Shown piece by piece: positions 20,056-29,900 of a stretch of 38,612 nucleotides of DNA (position 1 is its first letter; each line of letters starts with the position of its first letter). Where the stretch lies: positions 1-38,612 of the forward strand of contig JAUCBJ010008782.1 in the NCBI GenBank assembly GCA_032718475.1, given 5' to 3'. The position numbers and the translations under genes were made by a program. The notes below the pieces were generated by a model. The model was given only the letters and a program-made list of their open reading frames with translations. It was not told where the DNA came from and did not search any database. The DNA is from Nemertoderma westbladi. Lineage: Eukaryota; Xenacoelomorpha; Nemertodermatida; Nemertodermatidae.

Positions 20056-22365
20056 TTAGACAAGTTTCATTTTGAGAGGCTTTGGAAAAGTTTGACGATG
20101 ATATTCAACAATCTGGTACATAAGTTGACGCTGGACATCATCCCTTGTTAAATGGTTGTTGAAGTCTGTAGCCAACTTTACAGCTCGTTCAGCACAGTCG
20201 TTGACTACAGATAATGAATTCACCTTTCTCATGGCTGTGATGTAATTAGCGTTCTCAGGCCATGATTCCGGTTTGCTTTGAAGGAAATGGGGTTCCAGTT
20301 TCAGAGCTTTGAACAGGTTCAGTGACCTTTTTGTGACAAAGTCTGCTAAGGTCTTGTTCTGGAAACAGTCTGTTGTCTTAAGCGGCAATCTTCTGCTGTC
20401 GTTTGTATTTTCAGGTTTACTCAGAGCAGACACAATCGCTTTCTTCTCTGATACTTCCACCAAAGGAGAGAAAAGTGCCATCCCAACAAGGTCTTCACTT
20501 AAGTACCACAGCTGCCCTTTCAGTTTTTTCAAAGCTATACTGGCAACTTCTTTATCTACAACGTGGTACCTTTCAAGTTTCTTGAGTAGCAGTAAGTCAT
20601 TAATGGGAGCATTACAGCTATCTGGGGCTAAATTCCAAGGTACAATATAAATTGTTGCTATAAATAGTACAATACGTTTCAATGAATTCAATTCGTGATG
20701 GCTCAAATCAAACTGATCTCGAAAAAGCAAAATCTTCAGACAGTATATCCCCTTAGCCATCCACCGGGAATGGCTGTATGCTCCAGGAGTCGAAAATTTA
20801 GCTTTAGCAGCAGGACAGCCCAGACTAAGAAGTACTAAATTAATAAACTCACTATAGTCCTGTCTTGGGGCAGTTTTTCTGGCTAGTATATCAGTTAGTG
20901 CTTTACATGTGCTCTCTCTATTATTAGCCAGCCACGATTCTTCCTCACTGGATAAGACAAACTGGCCAGTTGTTTTGTCAAGTGACAAGTAACTCTCTTG
21001 GTTTATATAGGGCCACTGCTCCTTGAAACGACGGAAGAGTGGTATTTCTGGACCACATGTTGGGAAATATTTATCGAACACAGCTGACGATACAACCTCC
21101 AAAATGTGATGTCGGCAAGCTAAGAACAAAAGTCTCTTATCAAAAGCTTTTTGAATTACAGTTATAGCACCAACATTAACTCCAGTATTAGAAGCTGTGG
21201 TATCAAAACAAAGGCCGGCCAACCAGTCAGAAACACCTTCCCACTCATTAATAAATTTAACAACAGCATTCCCCATAATTGTACCAGTTCCAGCTGGCAA
21301 ACGGGGTATGCCAAGCAGTTTTTCTACATTTTCTCCCGAAATAACTACTGGCATATGATCATTATTGTCCTGGGCAACTTCAGATGGTATAATTTTACTG
21401 TCAAAATGTGCGATTACAGGTGTATTTAGGCCTAATAGAAAATTTTCTTTAATTTCTCGACCAGTAGATTCCCGGACTGTTTTCCGAGCTCGGGCTATTG
21501 AAGAAGCCGATAAAGTAATCGATGTCACATCTACTCCTGCAGCTGTGAGGGCTGGAGTAACAACAAACATCGCCTCTCGAGGTGATGTTGCTGTTCTTTC
21601 CATACTGGCAACGAATTTAGGGTCTTTTATAACAGCAGCTTTATCACTAGTAGTGTAAGTGCCGGTAATAGTACTTGCAATTAAATCGCTGTCTGGTTCA
21701 AGTTGCTGTTTGTGATATTTACTGGGTATGAATTCACCATCATCTCCAGATGCCTCACTATTTTCGGATTCACTCAATGTAAGAACGAGACTTTGGGAAT
21801 CTTTCAGAATTTCAGCTTGCTCTTTGCGTTTTTCCATAGTTAGTTTCCGCTTCAAGATCCTATTTTTCTTCTCATTGTAAATCTTGTCTTCACCTGACAT
21901 TACCATCAGTCTCTCTGTCCTCTGGTCCTGAAGGAATGTCCAGTCCTCCTTAATTTTTATTTTTTCCATTGATTTGGCGTGGGCAATATCAAATAGTTTT
22001 GACATCCTCAATGAAAAGTTTTTCTCTTTAGCGATTTGAGTTTTGTCTGAGGTCCGAGATTTATGTTTTCCAACTGCTGAATATTCATCATGAAGTGCTT
22101 TTAGTTTAGCTACAGCGTTTGGCTTTTGTGTTGTTGGCACATTTGCCTTATTATATAACAGAATCACTTCATTTATTGTATTAGAGTATCCTACAGGTTT
22201 AGTCAGTTTGTTTACTCGAAGATCATAAAATAGTCGACGAAGGACTTGTCCTATAGTAGGAAGCTGTCTAGGGCTTTCTTCAGACAGAGAAACAGTAGGC
22301 TGACCAATGAGCCATATTGCAGTAGATGAACGAGTTTTGTGCAATTCTGTGGTAATAGTAGCCAT
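20056..22365 (-). CDS. DDE/D-type transposase of unassigned superfamily, 769 aa, intact
   Basis: The single uninterrupted frame starts at an ATG in strong context (AACATGG). Visible elements are a charged, probably coiled-coil region at about residues 105-190 (basic cluster NRILKRKLTMEKRKEQAE), then an acidic Ser/Glu stretch (195-212). Next is AHFDSKII with candidate catalytic Asp 322, LCFDTTASNTG with candidate Asp 388, and LACRHHILE (417-423), a C..H-type motif 30 residues later. A long mostly helical insertion follows, then VVNDCAERAVKLA with candidate catalytic Glu 726. This D...D...C/H...long insertion...E order is that of hAT-like RNase H-fold transposases. I recall similar uncharacterised proteins in other invertebrates, but I cannot name the superfamily. 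No intron or frame break was seen, so the copy may still be active. The start lies next to a tandem duplication (22386-22735) that may contain the promoter. Confidence 0.75.
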   Translation of the reverse strand: MATITTELHKTRSSTAIWLIGQPTVSLSEESPRQLPTIGQVLRRLFYDLRVNKLTKPVGYSNTINEVILLYNKANVPTTQKPNAVAKLKALHDEYSAVGKHKSRTSDKTQIAKEKNFSLRMSKLFDIAHAKSMEKIKIKEDWTFLQDQRTERLMVMSGEDKIYNEKKNRILKRKLTMEKRKEQAEILKDSQSLVLTLSESENSEASGDDGEFIPSKYHKQQLEPDSDLIASTITGTYTTSDKAAVIKDPKFVASMERTATSPREAMFVVTPALTAAGVDVTSITLSASSIARARKTVRESTGREIKENFLLGLNTPVIAHFDSKIIPSEVAQDNNDHMPVVISGENVEKLLGIPRLPAGTGTIMGNAVVKFINEWEGVSDWLAGLCFDTTASNTGVNVGAITVIQKAFDKRLLFLACRHHILEVVSSAVFDKYFPTCGPEIPLFRRFKEQWPYINQESYLSLDKTTGQFVLSSEEESWLANNRESTCKALTDILARKTAPRQDYSEFINLVLLSLGCPAAKAKFSTPGAYSHSRWMAKGIYCLKILLFRDQFDLSHHELNSLKRIVLFIATIYIVPWNLAPDSCNAPINDLLLLKKLERYHVVDKEVASIALKKLKGQLWYLSEDLVGMALFSPLVEVSEKKAIVSALSKPENTNDSRRLPLKTTDCFQNKTLADFVTKRSLNLFKALKLEPHFLQSKPESWPENANYITAMRKVNSLSVVNDCAERAVKLATDFNNHLTRDDVQRQLMYQIVEYHRQTFPKPLKMKLV

Positions 22366-22385
22366 GTTTGTTAATATATAATTTC

Positions 22386-22735
22386 ATGCAATGTAGGTAG
22401 GCCTACTGTAGGCATGCATAGGGGTATGCCTATTGTACAGTACTATACTGTAGGTACTGCAGAGTAGGTAGGTTAGATAAATAATATGCTGTGGTACCTG
22501 TTAACCTGAAGCTTAACTGATAGGCCTAAATTGCAGTGTACTATAACATACACCAGTTGCAATATGATTTGATGCAATATAGGTACTGCAGGAGTAGTGG
22601 TATATGCCTACTGTACAGTACTATACTGTAGGTACTGCAGAGTAGGTAGGTTAGATAAATAATATGCTGTACCTGTCAGCCTGTAGCTTAACTGATAGGC
22701 CTAAATTGCAGTGTACTATAACATACACCGGTACA
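22386..22735. repeat. Tandem duplication (~175 bp x 2) upstream of the transposase frame
   Basis: Units at about 22386-22559 and 22572-22735 share long exact words such as TGTACAGTACTATACTGTAG, GGTTAGATAAATAATATGCT and TAGGCCTAAATTGCAGTGTA. They lie directly 5' of the minus-strand transposase start at 22365. They may be promoter or leader sequence of the element. Confidence 0.85.
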
Positions 22736-23223
22736 ACAGACATTGTGGCACCGTTGTGACAACAACATCACAATGGCAACACAGTCACTGTATCTAGCTA
22801 ATATACTTTGAAATTACCAATTAACTAAAAATGGCCAATTCAATGAAGAACACCTCAATGTCAATTTTGACTCTTCTTTCCATAATACAAAGTATTTTTT
22901 TACATTTATTTTTTTATTTTTTTTTACAAAGTATTTTTGGTCTCATTCAAACCGCAATGGCCGATTTAGTGGGGGTAGATGTGGTTATCAAAGTCTTACA
23001 ACCATTTTTACCAATTCACCATGTCTTTCTAAGTCTACAAGTGTTCAGCGGTTCGCGGTAAAAATTGCAAATCGAAAATGCCTTTGGGGGGTGGTTCAAC
23101 GTCAAAATTTTGGTATGGTATAATGATAAAATATTGTTATTTTTGCATTTGACACAAAATGGGAGGGTATGCCAAAACAAATTCCAACTTTTTTTTTTCG
23201 TCTATGGAAAGTGACACACTCTA

Positions 23224-24091
23224 ACCGGTATGCAGTTTACACTTATAGTGTATATATATAAGTATAATTACAGACTAGAATTAATTACAGAATACCGGTA
23301 TGATTTCAACCTAAAATTTATAGAAATAAATATAATAAGCCTATTGTAAATACCGGTATGTCAATTATTTTAGAATAATTGAATTTCTGAATTTTAAGGG
23401 TTACTTGGTTACTTTAACTTACTTTATTACCGTTATTTAAGCAGTAGTCCAACTGATATTGAGACCTAATTGTTGTATGGCAGGCCTACTATTTATAAAT
23501 CGTTTGAGTTGATTTATAATATATATATACCCGTTGAAATGGGTTTTTGTCAATGTTTGAAATAAATGTTATTATTTCTGGGGAAGTCACTACACATAAG
23601 CTGTGCGCTCTCAGTGGAGTGCTACTTGTTAGACACTAAAACAAATAATTCTAATTTACCTAAGTTACTTAATACTACAAATTACGTACAATTCGGGTTG
23701 AGATTACAATCTCTAAATAAACACAAAAATTTAATTACAAATACACAAATACAAATTTTTAGGGTAATTTTACAAGAAGTCTACTAACCAGCCTAACAAA
23801 GGGTTAGAATATCTGGTTATTACAACGGACAGGTTACTACGGTATTTGAAAATAATAAGTAGTAGTAAATATACTGCGTTGTCCAGATAGGAAAATACCA
23901 CTGTCTGACGACCTATAACCGTATCGTTATAGGTACTACGTTATGTATCACGGAGTGTTCCTACCTAGAGATTAATTACCGCGGTCTACCAGAACCAACG
24001 TGCCTATTAACCACTTTACAACACAAATATACTGCCTACACACTAATTGCTTTCGGAAAGCACTGTACACTAAACCCTAAATTAGGTACAA
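23224..24091. other. Non-coding interval
   Basis: Positions 23,224-23,365 are the right-hand partner of the repeat at 19,390-19,530. The rest is A/T-rich, with a small hairpin near 23,531 (CCCGTTGAAATGGG) followed by AATAAA words. No gene was recognised. Confidence 0.5.
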
Positions 24092-26825
24092 GCTACCATT
24101 GTCACATCTAGCTGCATGTGCAGCACTACCACTGCCGCATGTACAGTAGCTGCACGTGCAGCGAGACTATTGCTGCATCTAGATGCATATGTACTACTAC
24201 TACTGTCGCATCTACCTTCACGAGCAGCGCTGCCACTGCCGCATCTAGCTGCACATACATCGTTACCAACACTATCGGTAATTCAAAAACGCCAACCGGC
24301 ATGGCAGCTTGTTACTTTTTTATGCAGCTCGTCTGCAACAAAAGACACAAAACCGACACAAACCGACAGGTAAAATCACAAACCGACAACTTCGGCAATG
24401 TTAGTAAACTATTTCAGCAGTTCAGTACATGATTATACAATTTTTATTTCCAGTCCAAATATGACTACCAGACTACTAATACTACAAATATGTATAACTA
24501 CGGGTGGGGGGGTCGGTGCCTACATACATACTGTAGTTCCCTAAGTTACTGCAGTAGTTTTATGTTGTCATTTTATTTATCTCACCTAGCCTACAGTACA
24601 TTACCTCTAGATATTATATATAGCATGTTGGTAAAGGGAACAGGTTTACATAAGCTTTCAAAGCGCCTTTGAACGATACTAACTAAATAACACCATGTTC
24701 GATTATTTGCCGAATTGTGCTTGGCCAAATTACAGTATGTACTCTAATTGAGAATGCTTTGCACGCGTATCGCATGCGTCACGTCACGAATGGACCACGA
24801 ATAATTTTAAGCGTGGCGCGGCTATGCATGATGTGCCACAAACGAATGAACCACGAATTATTTTTTGCGTGGAGTGGAAGCATTCGTATCACATGTGCCA
24901 CGAATGATGAGCCACGAATATATTGACAAGTGAAATCTCACATGCGATACGAATACTATACGCATTAGTTACCTAAATTATTCGGACTGACGAACCACTG
25001 ACGAAGGCTTCACGAATCTTAAATAACATTCCACGCACCTTTCAGCCTTTTACGAATGTTGCATGTGCTGATGTGGCACTAATGCGTTACGCATAGGGAT
25101 TTTTTACTGGGTATAATTTGTTATAAATATTTGGACTGGAAATAAAAATTGTATAATCATGTACTGAAATAGTTTACTAACATTGCCGAAGTTGTCAGTA
25201 TACTGTCGGTTTGTGATTTTACCTGTCGGTTTGTGTCTTTTGTTGTTGGTGGTAGTCGGTGGTATGCGAAAGGTGTCGGTGGTTGTCGGTGGCGTATTTA
25301 GTCAAACCCATCCAAAATCGCCGCATGGCACACAGCGGTTGCAAACCGCTATGCGTCGCTCTCAACGAACAGTTACGTATGAACAGCTAATTGCGTCCTT
25401 GCAGCTAAATCGAAAATGGAGATTAAGGGATTGAAATTATTTAATCTTATTTTTAGCTTCATATTGAACTCGTCTTTTTTAAAATAAAATCAAATATACA
25501 GGCCTATATTATTTATCTTCAATATACTTTAACTTGATACATTGTTTTCCTCTTAGAAATACGTAACTTACTATTGTATATTTAGAGAGTAGAGCAGAGA
25601 GAGTGTTCGCGCTTTCAGACCTTTGGCAGTTTAACCCGCCAAATTAGGATGTCTTCTAGATAATAAATCGCTTTTAGCCTCTGACAAGTATTTGATTCAC
25701 TACACTAGTTGAAACCAATCTGTGCGCGATCATTCACCCGCTGGATATACCCGGGAGATTGACTTCGACGGCTTAATCTTATTGCTATGTAAGCCTAATG
25801 TATTATTCGACTGACAGTATTATATAATCTCTGACAATATTATTCACCTTCGGGGAATATTAACAGTTCCTTTTGGACGTGGCGCTCTATCTATATAAAC
25901 AGAGCTATGACTTAAACTACATGCAACGATATGGCTTAGTTACAATTCACATATATGGCGCATTCTTTAGGAAATGCTTCGTTATCAGTCTCACTCATAC
26001 ACAATGCTGCACAATACTGCACACTGATCTGCCGATCTTCACTGATTTTAGTCACATATAAAAGGAACACAGACCGACTCATGTAGGGTCTATCAGATAA
26101 CATTAGATTCACTTCAAACCACTTTAACATAAGTCACAATCGTTATATGTAACCTGTCTCTCTTACCTTCGGTATATCAAGAATATTGGGTTTTCGGGGT
26201 TATTTCTCGTTATTCCAAATATAATATTTCATCAACCATATAATGAATAACCGACAGTAAATAGCAGTATAACGTTATAAAAGTATGCACGACAAGACCA
26301 GCCAAGCATTGAGTAAGTTGTTAACCATTGAGTTACCCAGTGACCCAGTGATAACGGATATATGTCCTTATAATTAAGCCTACTAGTGTTAGGCTAAAAG
26401 CAGAAAAGCACAAATATTCCAAAAGCCGTTCTTTCTTGGCTCAGGACTGAATGATAACACTGCCCATAAAGCATTGCGTGATTTCTAGGAAATTTCTGTA
26501 CAAGAACAGTAAAAACGCTCTGATTGGTTGACTGAACTGAGAGGCACCATAGAACAAAGAAAATCGACACGTATACAGCTCAGCTGTTAACCGTCGTCAT
26601 AGTAACTACTGTTTCAAGAGGATCTAGCTATTTTGCGTCATAGAATTGCCATAGAATCACCAACCATGTCCCCCAAAGTACACATACGGAAGAAATAGCT
26701 CTTAGGTCCTCTAAAAAACACCGATACAGCAATAATACGGCCTCTTACGCCTACTAAACCAACTACAGAGTATTTTACGGGAAAAATAAGGAAAATAACC
26801 GGGCAATTCCGCAAAAGCTTTTACA
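24092..26825. repeat. Copy B of the 1.77-kb duplicated segment (empty P site, foldback insertion)
   Basis: 24,092-24,337 and 25,311-26,825 match copy A at 7263-7508 and 7513-11,698 minus the P element. At 25904-25911 there is a single GCTATGAC, the intact pre-insertion site. The left flank (ATTAGGTACA) and right flank (GAGAGAAAGA) are unrelated to those of copy A. The minisatellite block with the GCTGCACGTGCAGC palindrome is included near its left end. Confidence 0.92.
24338..25310. mobile_element. 973-bp foldback (non-autonomous) element inserted in copy B
   Basis: The inverted arms are about 120 bp each (about 24,340-24,461 and 25,126-25,245). Shared words are ACAAACCGACAGGTAAAATC, CTTCGGCAATGTTAGTAAAC and TACAATTTTTATTTCCAGTC. 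The right arm extends about 65 bp further, through GTCGGTGGTTGTCGGTGG to AAACCC; the left end lacks this, so it looks truncated. Four bases of the target (GTAA in copy A) are replaced. The interior has many CACGAAT/ATTCGTG words and no coding frame. Confidence 0.85.
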
Positions 26826-26933
26826 GAGAGAAAGAGAGAGCGATTTATATTAATAAATATAATATAATTATGAGAAATGTAATAAACGGTTATATATTGA
26901 ATATGCGCGTCAATTTATAGTTCGATTACTTTG

Positions 26934-29900
26934 TTACACATGGTGGCCGTTCTCATCTTTTACGTTAAATACTCTTGTGAATATAACGCTTATTAGGGAT
27001 ACAATACCACATATAACGAATAAGGCGAACCAGCTGATGTTATTTGATGTAGTGGACGCTATAAACGCTGATATAAGTGCAGCCAATCCGAAAGCAGAGA
27101 ATACCACAGCAAAGTTAGGACCTACAAATCAACGGAAAACGTTATTAATGTAGAAACCATTATTAAAATCAACACATACTGTACGTGTTGCATGTACAGT
27201 TCTACAGTACATACATACTGTATGTGTCCAGTCAATCTGCTATCAGAGTTGAGGGCAAATTCAATCTGCAGTGGAAATTGATGTAACAGTCTGCAGTAAA
27301 CAACCCCCCATTTTCAATATATCAACGTTGTGAAAGACCCTTTCTAAACAAGATTTCCCTCATATTTAATATGAAAATATATTGCAAATTCAATCTTCCG
27401 TGAAAATTGATTCCTAATGGTTGATTCACATCAATTGATGCGGATGCAGGATGCGTGACTCGCTGACAGTGGCTGTGGCCGCCTGGTTAAGGATGAGCGT
27501 TCACAAACATACAGACAATGGTGACGCAGGGTCACAAAAGGATCAATACTTCCCAGTCCCACGAGTGTTTTTACTGTGAAAACGATGGCCTTTGCGAGCC
27601 ACAGTTAACACGGAGACTGTGATTGCAACAAATTACTTCGGTACCTCCCGTGTCTTCATAACCTTTCAGATTCCTACTTAATGTATTCGATATGAAATGA
27701 ATTAATACACCGACAGACCTAACTACTTTAAATGAAATCTAAAAAATACTAAAAAAAATCTAAAAAATACAAAATAATGTATTAATCATATGTATAGTAT
27801 GTATACAAACCCGCATTGGTTATTCCAAAGGCTTTGGCTGTTGTAGCTGGAAACAGTGAGAAAGTCCCGGAGAATGTAAAGAAAATTCCTACAGACCAAA
27901 TAAAGAATACTGTTTTCCCTTGATATTCCGCGAGTGGTATGGTAAAACACAGAATCTAAATGGATGCATATCGTTCATTACTGATAGTGATTCATTTATT
28001 ATGAATCGCGACATATATTGGCTGTTTCATCTCGATTTATTTGTTTTTTTTCACATCATTTCTAAATCACGTTTATTGTTTGGTTGATTATTGTTATCTT
28101 TAAAATCATCAGGGCTATGAATGGGCATGCACTTACTGTAGTCACGTGTAAATTGTGAATTAATTTGTTGCTGTCCACAGCATTAAACTGAAATGTTGTA
28201 AGAAGTATGGTTTCTACACCGGTATAGCATAGCATATGAAAGAATGCAACATACAGTATTTAATTAAACAATACTATTCGTAGATTTGGTATTGCTTAAA
28301 ATAAGATAGAGCTCTTATTTATTGACGAAACTTACTGATAGAATTATTCCGAGAATGGCAAATACATATTTAAATGGAAAGAAGTCGCTTAGGAAACCCC
28401 AGAAGACCCGACCGATACAATTAGCGACTGATGAGACCAGAGACAATTGGTGAAAGAAGATGTGATCATCGATGAATAGGGTGCCGAACACGCGCAGCAT
28501 TTGGGAGATAAACATCACGATCAGAGTCATTAGAAAGTACATTATCCAGAGAATGAAAAAATTCGCTTGACTAAACAGGTCCTTTGGCTTCAGATGCCAC
28601 GCGACCTCGCCATCCCTCACAGCCGGACCCCCCAAATCTTGTCGTGGCGGTGGGGGTGGAGGTTCCGATATCATTGCTATCGATATTAATTGTATTCCTG
28701 TATATATTCCTCCCAATAGAAGGAACAGGATTGGTACTCTTTCCAATATTTCGGGTTGTGTGTAGTACGTATGGTTTTGGGTGTCCGCTGTGCTGTTTGG
28801 GTTCAATCCAGAAGGGTTGAGAAATTGTGACTGTACCTGCAACAAAATACATGCAATGCAATTACAATACAAATATAGTAGTTTGCTGAATACAACAAAT
28901 ATTTTATGCGGCGATCTACTACTACTACTATCGTTATGCTGCATTGCAGATGCATTATATACAGTCTATTACATAAAATATAAAGTAATAGGAACGCATT
29001 TTAAACAACCATGTTTATCATGATCTGGTCTCTTGAATATAAATCTCGATATAAATCTCGAAATATATTTTTAACAGGCAACATAAATCAAGTAAAATTA
29101 ATTGGAAACAGAGAAACAACATGTTCCTATCTGTTCAACCGTAAGTAGTCATGGGACACAAAGTTCAAACCTGTTTAAATACTGTAAGTAAAATTATCAC
29201 ATTGGTTACATTGTACCTACTTACGGTGTTTACTACTTACTGTTGAACAGATATTATGTTGTTTCTTTGTTTCCAATTAATTTTACTTGCTTGATATTGG
29301 TCTGTCAAAAATATATTTGTTCAACCCAAAATTATATTCAGGAGACTGGATCATATTTAACATGGTTGTTTAAAATGCCTTCCTATTACTTTATATTTTA
29401 TATTTAGCAACCATGCCTTAGACAAATTATCCTATTTAGTGTTGCTAAGGAAAATGATTGCTTATTTGATCTGGAATGCAATGCTATTTTGATTATATGT
29501 ATATGAGTATGTGTGTGTGTGTGTTTGATGGTTTTGGGTGTAGTTAGTTAGTTTGATTAACATGTGTCCTGCACGGGTTAGTGTAGCTAATGAGCCAAAA
29601 CCTGGCGAAATACATATGCAAAAATGTAGCCAATGTGATAATTTTACTTACAGGGTTGCGCTTTGTGTCCCTGCTTAAATAAAATAATGACTACTTACGG
29701 TTGAACAGATAAGAACCTGTTGTTTCTCTGTTTCCAATTAATTTTTACCTGCTTGATATTGGTCAGTCAAAAATATATTTCGTTCAAACCAAAATTACTG
29801 TCTAATACATATATATTAAGAATGCTGTGACGGATTGTCGACCGACAAAATTGCGCCTCCACAACTCCCTATCACCAATGACATTTGCTAGATCATACGA

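Larger units (their letters stand above)
19533..23221 (-). mobile_element. Unassigned cut-and-paste DNA transposon with intact transposase, 3,689 bp
   Basis: The termini are GGGTGTGTCA at the left and, reverse-complemented, GAGTGTGTCA at the right, flanked on both sides by TA (19531-19532 and 23222-23223). The terminal repeat continues inward for some 35-45 bp with an indel: poly-A, then a TTGG.ATTT.G.CT.TG.CATACCC pattern. Subterminal direct repeats of about 55 bp lie near each end (19753-19808 and 22935-22990; TTTTGGTCTCATTC, then GATTTAGTGGGGGTAGATGTG). The interior holds one long minus-strand frame. The TA target duplication is read from sequence; the superfamily is not assigned. Confidence 0.8.

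Noticed and set aside
24717-25100. CACGAAT-rich stretch considered as a CRISPR-like array
   Set aside because: Words are short, in both orientations and unevenly spaced, without constant repeats and unique spacers; it lies inside a foldback element.
27465-27560. A functional tRNA gene in the last MFS intron
   Set aside because: Only an A-box-like stretch is present; no acceptor-stem pairing, anticodon arm or B box could be drawn.
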